Source: Nematostella vectensis
Lineage: Eukaryota; Cnidaria; Anthozoa; Actiniaria; Edwardsiidae
NCBI RefSeq assembly: GCF_932526225.1
Contig: NC_064039.1
Location: 16,236,639 to 16,300,638 of the forward strand
Reading direction: 5' to 3'
DNA: 64,000 nucleotides
Part shown: positions 47,213-58,327 of the stretch, in pieces
Numbering within the stretch: position 1 is the stretch's first letter
How the letters are laid out: the number at the start of each line of letters is the position of its first letter
Program-made: the position numbers and the translations under genes
The notes under the pieces: generated by a model
The model's input: the letters and a program-made list of their open reading frames with translations, nothing else
The model's database searches: none
What the model was told of the DNA's origin: nothing

Positions 47213-50200
47213 CTACTGAGGCGCTCCCCACTTTCCCCCAGTCCTCCTCCTCTTTGTCTTCTTTATAGCAGTTTGTTCACTGCGCCTGCGCTTGCGCGAC
47301 GTCACTTCCGGTGCAAAAGTGGCCCAAGGCCAAGAGGCGACAGAATGGACTGTAGACAAAAATGGTTCTTCACTTACCTAGTACATTCCATTTGATATCT
47401 GACGGGTTGGTAACGAAAATAGCACACCTCCCTCCCCCCCCCCCCCCCTTCAAAAAAGTTTAGCGTCTAAAATCTCAAGAAATAAAAGAAGGATGAAGCA
47501 ATCCTTGTCTAAAAGCACATTGCACGGATAGGAAATATCGATAAGAAAAAAATATGATACCTGCCCGTCCGATATCAATTTGTCTGTCCCTAATAGGGAT
47601 TTACTTAAATCTCGCACTTTCTCACCTGAGCCACAAAGCGCATGGTAGTCAGATGACTGCATGTTATGGTTGATGGGTACCCTGTAGACGTCTTGGCGCA
47701 GGAAGACTGGTAAGGCGAGCTCAGTAGACATAGTAGACATGTTTCTATAGGCCGTATCTTGCTGAGTGTAATTAAAAAGCAATCTTCAATTAGTCTTACA
47801 TGGTTTGTTTAACAAATTTGAAAGCGATCGTGTTTTCAGGTTTTCTTAAATTCACAAGTTATTTACGATTTATACAATTTATTTGAATAGAGAATAAAGG
47901 GCAAGCCCTACCTGAGAGGGTCCAGCGTGGCTTTGAGAGACGGGGGGCGTGGTGAGAGGGGGAACAGTGCCCTCGTCAATGACCTCCTCAATAAACTCCC
48001 TACAGCTCGCGCATCTGGAGTAGTCCACCACGTTATTTACGTCACCATTCTCTACAGCAGCCGTCACCTCGTCCGCAAGGGCAAGTAGCTCCCGCATGGT
48101 ACTGGGGTCGGGAAGGAGGGTCTCGTCTGTTACAGCCTCAGAGGTATTGACTTCGTCCGCAAGGGCAAGTAGCTCCCGCACGGTACTGGGGTCGGGAAGA
48201 GGGGTCTCGTCTTGATCAGTTTCGTAGACTGCCTGGCTTCCAACACGCACTGTTCTGCCCTCTACCGCGGTGTTTACCTCGTCTGCAGGAGCGAGTAGCT
48301 CCTCCAGGGTGCTGCAGGCAGCGATTGCGAACTTGTATGTATCTTTAGCCTTGGTGTTTTTGTCTTCTGACGTCGTGTTATCTACTAAGGAAGGCTCCTC
48401 GTCTGCGAGAGTCAGTAGATCTTTTGCTGCGCTAGGGGCGACGAGGGAGTTTGTGACAGAATTGTTTACTTCATCTGCCAGAGCGACCTCATCCAAGGAA
48501 GAGCTAGGATCAGGGTCAGGGAGGGGCAGCTCATCCGTTGTCTCTCTTGACACAGTTTTCTCATTATCACCCTCAAGCCGATCTTTTATCCAGGCTGGAC
48601 ACTCACCGATGTCGCGCAAAGATTGTTGTGAGGGGTCTTTCCCCTCAGTGGTACCCTGGTCTACAGTAGAGCCAACCTTTCCCTCGCCCGGGTTGACGTT
48701 TAAGCCCCCTGCGTCTGGTACCGGGTCTGCCACGGGGGTATCAATCACTGTCACAGTCGCCTCGTTTGAGATAAATTCATGGATGCTTTCATCCACAGGG
48801 TTCCCGCCAGTGCTACTGTGACTTGATGAGCCTTGTGAATCATAGAGGTCAGCGGCCTCGCGCAGAAGTTGCTGCATCTCCTGGAACACCTCGTGTTTGT
48901 ATGACTGTGAATAGTACAGCAAATTCTTAGTTCTTGTAGTATAGGTTCTTTTAATGTGCCCAAGACTGAGATAGTACATTATACAAAATATCTGGGGATA
49001 ATTGAGCAAATTCATAGTTCTTGTAGTTTAAGTTTTTTTTCTAATGAGCCCAAGACTTAAGTTCTACATTATAGGAAATATATCTACCATTCCTTACCGA
49101 ATGCAAGCGCGCATTTTAAGGTAATTCGCTTGAAATAGTTCTACAACCCAGAATTTTTTTAAACTTGGCATAAACAATATTGAAGTTAAGGGCTTTCAAA
49201 AAATGTAATAAAAAAATGGGGGTACCGACCTCGTTTTCACAATAGAGGGGCGTAGAGTTGACGCGTTTTTACTGATCGCGAAAGGAAAAATCCCAACTCT
49301 TAGTTTTCAAAAAGAGTGCCTATAGTCTTTAGAAAATTAAGTTCTGTTTGTCGAGCTGCCAAAATCCGATCTCCTAAACAATAACCCGTAGTAGTTAATG
49401 CTCAAAACAAGTCACATTTTAAGAAATCGCACTAAAAGACATTGTTTTCGCCACTATTCATACGGTAAAAAGCGCCATTTTGAAGTATTTTTACGGCTTT
49501 TAAGAGAAATAACAAAACTCCTACAACCCAACTTTTTTCTTCTTTCAGTATATCATTTTCCGTATATATTTAACTATTTGAGCAAATAAAAAATGGGGGT
49601 AACCGACTTCGTTTTTCTGTCAAAGCGTTTTAAGTAAAAAACGTGCGCCTTTTGCTTGTGTTTTCTTGTACAACTGTGGCGCGCGCGCACTTAATACCGG
49701 AAAATTCGAACAAACAGCGCGCGCCACTATGCGCAGAAGGGGTGCGCAGTGCAATTCAAGGGAATTACCTTAACTAGGGTGGTTTAAATGCACTGAAGTC
49801 GTGATTTCTCCACTTACCTGGCTTATCGGGCGTGCACTTGTTGCCAAGGCAACGGTAGATCGATTATTTACAGCCACCCCAGGGATGCACTGAGTGACAG
49901 CCCCGTCCACAGGAACCCCACCAGCAGGCGCCTGCATGACATACTGCCCAACGTGTGGCCCATTTGTCAAGTAATAAGAACCCCTATCAGAGCGCTGTTG
50001 CTGTACCAACATGGGGTAGGGTGGGGCTACTCCGTACAGGCCGCCATACATATGAGGGGTACCCCCAGGGGATGGTCGAGCGGGGATGACAGAAGGCATA
50101 ATGGGGTTGCCATGGTGACTTATGTACCGTTCTTGCGGGGGGTACGGGGGCTGCCGTAAAGCCAGTTTAGACCGGAGCGCACACTCGTAGTCGGTCCATG

Positions 50201-50252
50201 ATAACGGGGCCCTCACCCTTCCGTGGCTAGTAACGATGCGGTCTGGCGTAAT
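47213..50252 (-). CDS. Unrecognised acidic protein with LADEV repeats and basic C-terminus (5' partial)
   Basis: Four minus-strand exons join in phase: 49818-50252, 47912-48904, 47626-47761, 47213-47349; 566 residues plus stop, 5' end missing. The first visible exon reads ITPDRIVTSHGRVRAPLSW and is then Pro/Tyr/Gly-rich. The large exon starts with an amphipathic helix (HEVFQEMQQLLREAADLYD) and is strongly acidic. It contains about five degenerate repeats of LPDPST..ELLALADEVN, then a cysteine pair in YSRCASCREFIEEV. The last exon ends in two basic clusters, SRKRRRSE and KKTKRRRTGGK, typical of a bipartite nuclear localisation signal. The last junction (phase 1, G plus TC) is supported by the perfectly open 45-codon final exon. 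I do not recognise the family; a nuclear regulatory or scaffold protein is a guess from composition. Confidence 0.65.
49116..49773. mobile_element. 658-bp non-autonomous element bounded by TTAA
   Basis: The ends are TTAAGGTAATTCGCTTGAA and, inverted, TTAAGGTAATTCCCTTGAA, 18 of 19 identical. Both terminate in TTAA, the target of piggyBac-like transposases. The interior has no transposase frame; it includes two AAAAATGGGGGTA.CCGAC blocks and a GC-rich CGCGCGC part near 49680-49740. It lies in the intron between exons 49818-50252 and 47912-48904 of the acidic-protein gene. Confidence 0.8.
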
Positions 50253-50896
50253 CTGAAGTTAACGTTATAGCGGAGGATCAGATGAGAGGGTAAAAAGTTA
50301 GAGTGGGAAATCTATGTAACACATTTTGGACATTCATTAAAAGTCTTAAAGAGACATTTAGCAGAACATCCCTGCTCTCTTGAGATCAAAAGGGCAACGG
50401 AGCTCCCGGGAAAAAAGGGGGGAGGGGGGAGGGTAGCGTAATACAAAAAGCTAAGTGTCAGCTTTTGTCATTGACTTTGGGCTTATTTTTTTTTGTAATT
50501 TAAGCAAATGATTTCTTGTATAATATAGAAAAGAATGAATCAGGCTTTTAACTATTTGAACTCACGGATCCGGCAATGGTTGTCGAGAAACAAAGAATTG
50601 CTCATTTTTATAACAGGATAACAAAACATTAAATAAAAGCATTTAGAGAAAAAAAAAAGGATATCGAAAACAGTTGATAGTGTAGCCCGGGTACAAGAGT
50701 ATTCTGCTTCACTTGTTTCGAAAACAGGCCTCGTCGTCTCAAGACATGCGAAACTTAAGTTATAACTACCGCTATCGCTATCGTCCGCTGTGAAAGCAGG
50801 CCATTTTACTACCCCGATCAATTAATAAAAGTATAATACTTCCAACGTGAAAAGGTATTTTGCAGTTTTTTTTACAAATAGTATTCTCGAATGTAA

Positions 50897-51077
50897 ACAA
50901 TACACCAAAAACTTGAATTCGACTCTGTCAAAATGTTCGTCTTTAATAACACTTCAGGGCAGTCTGCCCTGAAGAAGCCTTATTAAAGACGAACATTTTG
51001 GCAGAGTCGAATTCCAGTTTTTGGTGTATTGCATTCATTCTTTTGGTTCACGAACACGACTATTTGGGCTTTTTGTA
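50897..51077. mobile_element. Foldback MITE, copy 2 of the 24363 family
   Basis: ACAATACACCAAAAACTTGA opens an arm of about 60 bp whose inverse complement ends near 51031; the loop is GC-rich (GGGCAGTCTGCCC). It matches copy 1 at 24363 through both arms and about 45 bases beyond, including TTTGGGCTTTTTG. Each copy is better matched within itself than to the other at several positions. Confidence 0.85.
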
Positions 51078-52061
51078 TTTACTCAAATGTAAACAATACC
51101 TTTACCTAAACTACGGACACTTTTAATGTATTCGCATATTTTCGAGTGTTTCTACCAATCGGTGCTGTAATAATTTGCACCTGAACCAACGCCACACATT
51201 AGTAATTTAAACATGATACTTAGGTGATTGCCTCAAGTATAGCGCCCGCAAAGGTTATAATTACCGCAAATGTAATATACCCGCAAATTTAATGAGGTTG
51301 TTGCTACACTCACAATTGCATAGAAAATAAACAAGCGGTCGTCGGCAATCAAAAAAAGGAAAAAAAAAAAAACGAGACAGCTTTTAAGCCTTATTTTAAT
51401 ACTTATTTTAAGACTTTTTTTAGAATGTCATATAACTGGAAACATTTTGAATAAAATATGAATAAAATAAAAAAGTAATTTCCAGTCAGGAACCGTTGGT
51501 TTTAAGCCTTGTGGACAATAATTGATAATCTCAGCATGTGAAAGTGGCCATATGAACTAAAGTATATTATATTTTGTCTAACCTTATTACATTTGCAAAT
51601 AAAACCGTATTACATTACATAAGGGTTTATTACATTTGCGGGCGCTACAAAAGTATGGTGATTGGTCAAAACTTTTTGAATACATTAAAATTGCATACAT
51701 TTTGGCTCAGTACATTTCCATACTTTCGGCGATGTAATAAGTGCCTACTCGATGTTCTTTAAGTGAAATTCACTCTACTAGGCGACTTTATTAGAGCAAG
51801 CCATCTTCTCGTTTATCTGGATCTTTATTTGTTGCAAATATTTTATGCAAAGGCTCGTTGTAGATTGCAGCATAATTGACCTGCTGTTACATGAGCCCCT
51901 CCCAATATAATGGAATGGTAAGTTTTTAGGCCGAGTTTCGAGACCGTTCACTAAATGCAACCTTTTATGCAACGTTTTTAGCGCCTAACTGTTTTTTTTT
52001 TCGCTCATACGATGATTACAAATTTAACAAGGTATAAATCGATGATTTAATAGTCGAGATA

Positions 52062-52270
52062 TCAACCAAATCACTTTATTCAATCGACAAACTTCTCATC
52101 TCACCTGCCACATGGCCTATTTGATGCTTTTTCAAGGATTTGAGATGATTTTGTGAACTTTTTGAGAGCGTGTTTTGGCGAAACTTTTTCCTACTAAAGA
52201 GAAAGTCGTTTCTAAGCCAATCTGTTTATTTTTTCCATGGTTACTCGCGCGACGTAATAATGTGTGTGGC
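52062..52270. repeat. About 210-bp dispersed direct repeat, copy 1
   Basis: AATCACTTTATTCAATCGAC, then CTTCTCATCTCACCTGCCAC, and later a CCATGGTTAC...CGCGACGTAATAATG block recur at 55390-55602 in the same order and orientation, at roughly 85-90 percent identity by eye. No coding frame. Confidence 0.85.
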
Positions 52271-52876
52271 ACGAAAACGCGCGCGCCAATCGATTTTCTA
52301 ACGGTTAATCGGTATTTTACCGATTGATCGATGTCTTATCGGCTAATCGATATTATAACGACTAATCAATAAAACGGTAAAGAAACTATTGATCACGAGG
52401 GATGTTTAGCGGATTCGAGGTCACAAAAAAGCGCCATATTTTTTTATAAACAATCTGCAACACTAAATTAAAATTAGAATTACAAACATCAGTTGTAAAA
52501 ATTGTAAAAAGGGTAACGATGTGTTGTTGGTGGCTGGTAGCGCTTGGTAATACGGAGTAGTATGATAAGAGATTTGTGAAGAGCTAAAAAGGGTAGTATA
52601 ACAGACGTCTGTTGGCAACACTGATAAAGAGACATGAGCCTCGAAACGTTTGTAAAATTTATCATTGTTTAGAACTATGAAAACACTACATTCGTCAAAA
52701 ATCTAAATGTCTATCTGTATTGTGGACATACTGTTTTCCAGCTACGCATAGATAAAAGTCAAAGGAGGTTTTAAACAGTCCAAAATACAAGTTAAATGTG
52801 AAATTACTTATTATGGAGTTAGAATCTTCGTTGACAACAATACGGAAGACAGGGGCGGATCTACCTTTTCGCTAAA

Positions 52877-53000
52877 GGGGGGGTTTGGCTCAGTGACAAA
52901 GGGGGGGTTTGGCTCAGTGACAAAGGGGGGGGTTGGCTCAGTGACAAAGGGAGGTTTGGCTCAGTGACAAAGGGGGGTTTGGCTCAGTGACAAAGAGGGG
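52877..53000. repeat. Short tandem repeat of about 24 bp, five copies
   Basis: GGTTTGGCTCAGTGACAAAG with a variable G-run (five to eight G) repeats five times. Length differences are in the G-run. Confidence 0.85.
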
Positions 53001-53599
53001 CTAATATTTTTTGTTACATATGGCTTTCTGGCAGCCCGAAGGGGGTGTTGAACCCCTCCCATAGATCCGCTACCGGAAGAGATACGAATCCCGAAAAAGT
53101 GAAGATCTAGAGCGCTGTTGAAGAAGTGAAGATCTAGAGCGCTGTTGACGAAGATTCTTGCAATGTACTGCATCTATTTCTAGAGCCACCAGTAGAAAGA
53201 CACAAAATGGAAAAACATTTTTTCAACATTATTGAGTCAATAACATTTACTAAAATCAGAGACAACACAATACTAAAACAAACAAAACGAGAAGTTAACC
53301 CAAAAGGGAAAGTGTAACGGGACACCGTGAGCGACACCATTTTTAGGATTAATGAACTAAACTAATTTAACAAATCAATGAGTCCACGTGCAAGGACATT
53401 CAGTGACAAATGCTGTGATGAGGCGGTTGAAAAAAAATATATTTTAGAAATCTTTAGAAAGCGAAGGGAGTTGACAATTTAATCGAATCATCTAGGGTAC
53501 AGATGTGATTCCATGGGTTATCTATTATATTAATGTAAGATGAAAAGTGATGATCTTACATATGGGTACACTGTAGTTTAAAGATGTGGTACGCCTATT

Positions 53600-54310
53600 G
53601 CGGCCATGGGTATCAAAATATACAAAATTAGGAATTTTAAGATGGGTAAAACAACCCTACACCAAGTCTTTGTTCTCTCTGTCATAAAACAGGGGCAGAA
53701 GCAGAGCCACGTTTAATATTATTAAATCGTCCCCTGTAAGGTATCTTCGATTCCATTATCCATCTTGTGGCCCTCCTTTGCATTCTCTTATCGTCTGCTT
53801 AGAGGATACTTAGTCATAGGCATAGGTTACCACACTTGTGAGGCGTAGCTTAGCTGGGATTTTACGAGGGACATGGTGCGTGTTACACGCAGACTCCTGT
53901 TCGTCTATAGCCCAAGGAGCTGGTTAGCTTTTGCTGTGACGGCTGCAACGTGTTCGCCCAACGACAGGTTGTCTGTTCTCTTTTACACGATGATTAATGG
54001 ATTTCGACATTAGTCACGGAGGGCTTTTCTTTCGTGTTACGGTCACATATTAACACTAAGAAGCACTGATAGAAGGCTGTTATTTCTGATTGACGAGTCG
54101 TTTATATTAGAAATTGTGGATTGCAGGGAAGCCCAGTCACGGTGGGTGTAATACGGGTGTCGTCCGAGGCTCCCAACCCCTCTCTTCACATATGATGTCC
54201 TTGATGAAGAGTGTGAAGAGTAGAGGTCCTAGAATACTTCCTTGTGAAAGACCAAACGGAACAGGAGACAACTGTGATGTTGCACTATCCACGATTTGAA
54301 AAGTTATTAA
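53600..54310 (-). pseudogene. Degenerate LINE reverse transcriptase (minus strand)
   Basis: On the minus strand the sequence reads GLSQGSILGPLLFTLFIKDI near 54170-54240, the conserved QGSxLGPLLF block of non-LTR reverse transcriptases. Further downstream on that strand come NLSLGEHVAAVTAKANQLLG and SLVKSQLSYASQVW, which follow in the same order in intact elements. Several stop codons and frame changes break it, and the FxDD catalytic block is not recognisable. Domains before the QGS block are absent, so this is an inactive fragment. Confidence 0.8.
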
Positions 54311-54512
54311 CACCCTAACGCCCTGACAACCGGTTATGAAGATTCAATCAATCTTTATTGGACTTTCAGAGATATACAGATATATAGGAAAGGCCGACTC
54401 CAGAGGCTTATTAGATTACCAGGCTTATAATATTGCCAGGAACTCGGTGTTTGAGGCGTGTTTCAGGGAAGACTGTAAAGGCGAGTGTTTACACAACAAT
54501 TTGCTGATAATA

Positions 54513-55210
54513 GATAGGAGCGATCTCACTTTGCTGACAGTAGGGAGGAGCGATCTCACTTTGCTGACAGTAGGGAGGAGCGATCTCACTTTGCTGACAG
54601 TAGGGAGGAGCGATCTCACTTTGCTGACAGTAGGGAGGAGCGATCTCACTTTGCTGACAGTAGGGAGGAGCGATCTCACTTTGCTGACAGTAGGGAGGAG
54701 CGATCTCACTTTGCTGACAGTAGGGAGGAGTGAGATCACTTTGCTGACAGTAGGGAGGAGTGAGATCACTTTGCTGACAGTAGGGAGGAGTGAGATCACT
54801 TTGCTGACAGTAGGGAGGAGCGAGATCACTTTGCTGACAGTAGGGAGGAGTGAGATCACTTTGCTGACAGTAGGGAGGAGCGATCTCACTTTGCTGACAG
54901 TAGGGAGGAGCGATCTCACTTTGCTGACAGTAGGGAGGAGCGATCTCACTTTGCTGACAGTAGGGAGGAGTGAGATCACTTTGCTGACAGTAGGGAGGAG
55001 TGAGATCACTTTGCTGACAGTAGGGAGGAGTGAGATCACTTTGCTGACAGTAGGGAGGAGCGAGATCACTTTGCTGACAGTAGGGAGGAGCGATCTCACT
55101 TTGCTGACAGTAGGGAGGAGCGATCTCACTTTGCTGACAGTAGGGAGGAGCGATCTCACTTTGCTGACAGTAGGGAGGAGCGAGATCACTTTGCTGACAG
55201 TAGGGAGGGG
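54513..55210. repeat. 30-bp minisatellite, about 23 copies, with inverted-core variants
   Basis: The unit is GACAGTAGGGAGGAG plus a variable core plus CACTTTGCT, and translates as RSDLTLLTVG or RSEITLLTVG. Three core types are seen: A GCGATCTCAC, B GTGAGATCAC and C GCGAGATCAC. Their order is seven A, three B, C, B, three A, three B, C, three A, C. Both strands are open for nearly 300 codons because the unit is 3n and stop-free. It lies in gene-poor sequence next to the LINE relic. Confidence 0.95.
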
Positions 55211-55389
55211 GATCACACTTTTAAAATTTGAAAGAAAAACACCATTGGTACTCTTTGTATCATGTTGATATAGTATGGAGGTATTCGCATACAATAAAGC
55301 ACTTCAGGCAATAGTTATGGCTTTGAGGATATCAAAGTCGCTGGTTATTTTACAAAGAAGATCAAGGTTTTGATCTATGGTTTAATAGT

Positions 55390-55602
55390 CGGAAAATCAT
55401 ACAAATCACTTTATTCAATCGACAAACTTCTCATCTCACCTGCCACATGCGTATTTGATGCTATTTCAAGGATTTGAGATGATTTTGAGCACTTTTTTGG
55501 AAACGTTTTTGTGAAACTTTTTCCTGCTCACGAAAAAGTCGTTTCCGAGTCAATCTGTTTATTGTTGCCATGGTTACGCGAGCGACGTAATAATGAGTCT
55601 AA
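55390..55602. repeat. About 210-bp dispersed direct repeat, copy 2
   Basis: Second copy of the repeat at 52062-52270, beginning AATCACTTTATTCAATCGAC and ending near GCGACGTAATAATGAG. Between the copies lie the LINE relic and the 30-bp minisatellite. Confidence 0.85.
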
Positions 55603-55882
55603 TGCGCGTGCCATCCAAACGAGCGCGCAAGTAAACCCCTTTTAGCGCGGTCTTGGGAGGGGGGTAATATTCTTGTTACAAAATTAACACAAACTCAAAA
55701 TGTGGAAGGGTTTTAACTAAAGTTTACCCTGGGACCAGGGTAACTAAAGTAAGGATAATTACCTAAATAGATTGTCCAAAAAATCTTCGATCATTTCAAA
55801 GAGGTAGGTTAAAGGCCTTGTGTCGAACTACTATAATTTAGAATGTGTCTTTATAAACCAGAGAAGGATGGGGTTTTATTTC

Positions 55883-56337
55883 TTTAAGGCCTCTCGCGGG
55901 TAATTGCTTGAAAAAATTCGTTGAAATTGAAATCCGTTAAGTAGCCCTCTCAAAGCGTGCGATCGATCTGATCTTTGACGAACATAATCACCAATGCTTC
56001 TAGTAGTTTGCAAATTCGGAAATAAAAATTAGATATTAATAATAGGCGAGGCGCGACGCACGTGCAAATGAAATCGCAGTTTTGGGAGTTTGGTACAAAA
56101 TTAAAAAAACTATAGTTGTAAACCACTCCATTTTGCGTATATTCAGTTCCACTTGATGTCTCATATGACAAGCGGACAACCGAATCGATTCCTTAGAAAC
56201 ACCAAAAAAAATCTAATTTGCTCTTCCATATTTCCAAGAAATCGATTCGGTTGTCCGCTTATCATTTAAGACATCTAGTGGAACTGACCTCATATACGCA
56301 AAATTTTTGGAAACAATTAACCCTGAGAGGCCTTAAA
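55883..56337. mobile_element. 455-bp element with TTTAAGGCCTCTC inverted ends
   Basis: The left end TTTAAGGCCTCTCGCGGG is matched by the inverted right end TTTAAGGCCTCTCAGGGT, with similarity continuing about 20 bases inward. A second, stronger inverted pair inside (GACAAGCGGACAACCGAATC near 56170 and its complement near 56240) makes the middle a foldback. No transposase frame is present. Confidence 0.75.
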
Positions 56338-56759
56338 AAAATCTACGCTTTTATAACACTAGGCAGGGATATTCGTATTACTTGTCTAACTTAAGGTCAC
56401 GGTTGTATACCAGCAATGTATGACTTCCATTCGTTTTGCCGATCCACTTGCCGACGAGTCAAACAATAAAACTCACAAAAAAATCAAATAAAACCTGGAA
56501 AGAAGATGGAATGCGCTGCTTCGGCCATCGCAATATTACACTAGCAATCGCGCATTTTGAAGCGCTGTATTGTTTTCAACAATATAGATTAGGGGGTTGA
56601 AGTCTGGGACTAATCGTGGATTTCTATAAGTCTTTCCCATCCCACTTTCCGCAGCTATTTATCTTTATTATCAGAAAGTCTATCTTTGTAAATGACATCA
56701 ATATTCTTCAATAATTTCAAGGATTATGCATGAACGGAAATGGAAATAAAATCGTGCCG

Positions 56760-56855
56760 ACTAAAACCTGCATAAGTCGGGCATTTATTGTTTAAAACCT
56801 GCATAAAGTGGGCATTTATTAACTAAAACATGCAAAAAGCGGGCATTTGTTTGAA
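56760..56855. repeat. About 37-bp tandem repeat, three copies
   Basis: AAAACCTGCATAA[AG] with a GGGCATTTATT block repeats three times with a few substitutions. Confidence 0.8.
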
Positions 56856-57116
56856 AAGAATTAAAATTAAACAAAGGGCCCTTTCCCAGGTAATTTGAAC
56901 GCGAAAACGAGGCTTGAACAGGGGGAGTTTGCAGCTGTCAGCCTCTCTTTAGAACTTGATGCTAAACTTCCGGATAAAAGAGGTTGAAATGCTTATTTCA
57001 TTCATTTATTTTTTATCGTATTGTAATTATTTATTTGATTTTTTTTTTTTTGGGGGGGGGAGGGGTAAACAAGGACCAGCAAGTCAGTCTAACTCAAGTC
57101 TTACTCTCGCGCTCAA

Positions 57117-57222
57117 ATTCCACAGGGCCCCCATTATCTGGGACGGGCCCATTCCCTTTCCCGGGAATGACGTCCACAGGCCCCCATTATCTGGGACGGG
57201 CCCATTCCCTTCCCGGGAAAGA
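57117..57222. repeat. About 55-bp direct repeat, two copies
   Basis: CCCCCATTATCTGGGACGGG followed by CCCATTCCCTT and a TCCCGGGAA block occurs twice in tandem. Confidence 0.85.
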
Positions 57223-57554
57223 CGCTGGTGCTCAAGCTTAGCATGGAATGGGCAAGTTCACCCTAACCATGATGCATTGTGTTTCCAGGCATGTCTATGC
57301 CATCGAAAGAGATAAAGGGTAACTATATGCTCTCTTGTACATTTAGCGCCTGGATGGTAGAAAGCCATTACAAGATATAACATGGTATCTTTGCCCAGTA
57401 GTTGTACCATACATCTTCTGAATTTTTCCTATAATATTGTTGTAGAGAACCGTAAAATTGGAGTAGTACATCTAGCATCGTTGTCCAGATTTGTTACATC
57501 TCCTGTTTTTGTGCTATTCTCAAGCGTGGATAGCTTACATCTACTGTTTTTGTG

Positions 57555-58294
57555 CTATTCTCGAGCGTGGAGTATGGAGTTCCCAGACACATCGCCGTCA
57601 AGTGCTCGCAGCTTCTTGATGATTGTCTCCATCAGTTTCTTCTTCTCGCGCTCGGACTTGCGAATCGTGAATCCGCGCTTCTTTTCCGACTCCATCAACC
57701 TGAAGAGCAAATATAGAGAAGCACTCCATGAACGGAACGATTATTTTCAAGACAGAGATCATGAATAAAGGGAAGATCATTTTCAATACAGAGAAGACTT
57801 GAATAAAAGGACGATTATTTTAAATACAGAGAAAATTTGAATAAAGGGATGATCAATTTCAATACAGAGAAGACTTGAATAAAGGGACGAAAATTTTAAA
57901 TACAGAGAAAACTTGAATAAAGGGACGATCATTTTAAATACAGAGACAATTTGACAAAACGGAACGATTGCAATGCAATAATAAATTCCGTGGGAATCCC
58001 TGGGGCGTGTAGGGACCGTATTGTGAGTGAAGGCTTTACACTCGTGAGAGGCATCAGCGGGTAGGGCGCAGGGGCTTACTTTTCCAGAAGTCTAGCAGCT
58101 ATCTGTGGGTTGACTCTGTTGTATTTACTTGTGGTGGACCCATGGTCCTTCAAGTACGTGGACCAATCGCAGCCCAACAACAAATCCACCAGCTGAAAAT
58201 GAGTAAGGCAAACAAACTAATTTTAGACCTTCGGACATCAATACCCGAACTTGAAACAATTTGTTCACGTGTTCATTGCACATTGTATAGGAAA

Positions 58295-58327
<33 letters not shown>

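Larger units (their letters stand above)
50253..57554. other. Region between acidic-protein gene and EXOC6, repeats only
   Basis: The missing 5' exons of the minus-strand acidic-protein gene should begin in this 7.3 kb, but I could not identify one with matching phase 0 and family evidence. Contents that can be named are a foldback MITE, a dispersed direct repeat pair, short GGTTTGGCTCAGTGAC repeats, a LINE relic, the 30-bp minisatellite, a TIR element and two short tandem repeats, each listed separately. Confidence 0.55.

Noticed and set aside
47281-47345. A CpG-type promoter with NRF1-, CRE- and ETS-like words (CGCCTGCGC, GACGTCAC, ACTTCCGG)
   Set aside because: The same bases on the minus strand encode the basic C-terminal exon of the acidic-protein gene with correct acceptor, phase and stop. 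The words are probably chance within arginine codons.
47879-48960. Extending the acidic-protein exon upstream to an in-frame start near 49015
   Set aside because: A good acceptor (ATTCACAG) at 48905-48906 joins it in phase 0 to the exon ending at 49818. The upstream extension is AT-rich and unlike the exon.
54336-55294. Overlapping plus and minus frames of about 300 codons on the 30-bp array
   Set aside because: Same reason: a 3n stop-free unit. Flanking sequence offers no exon partners.
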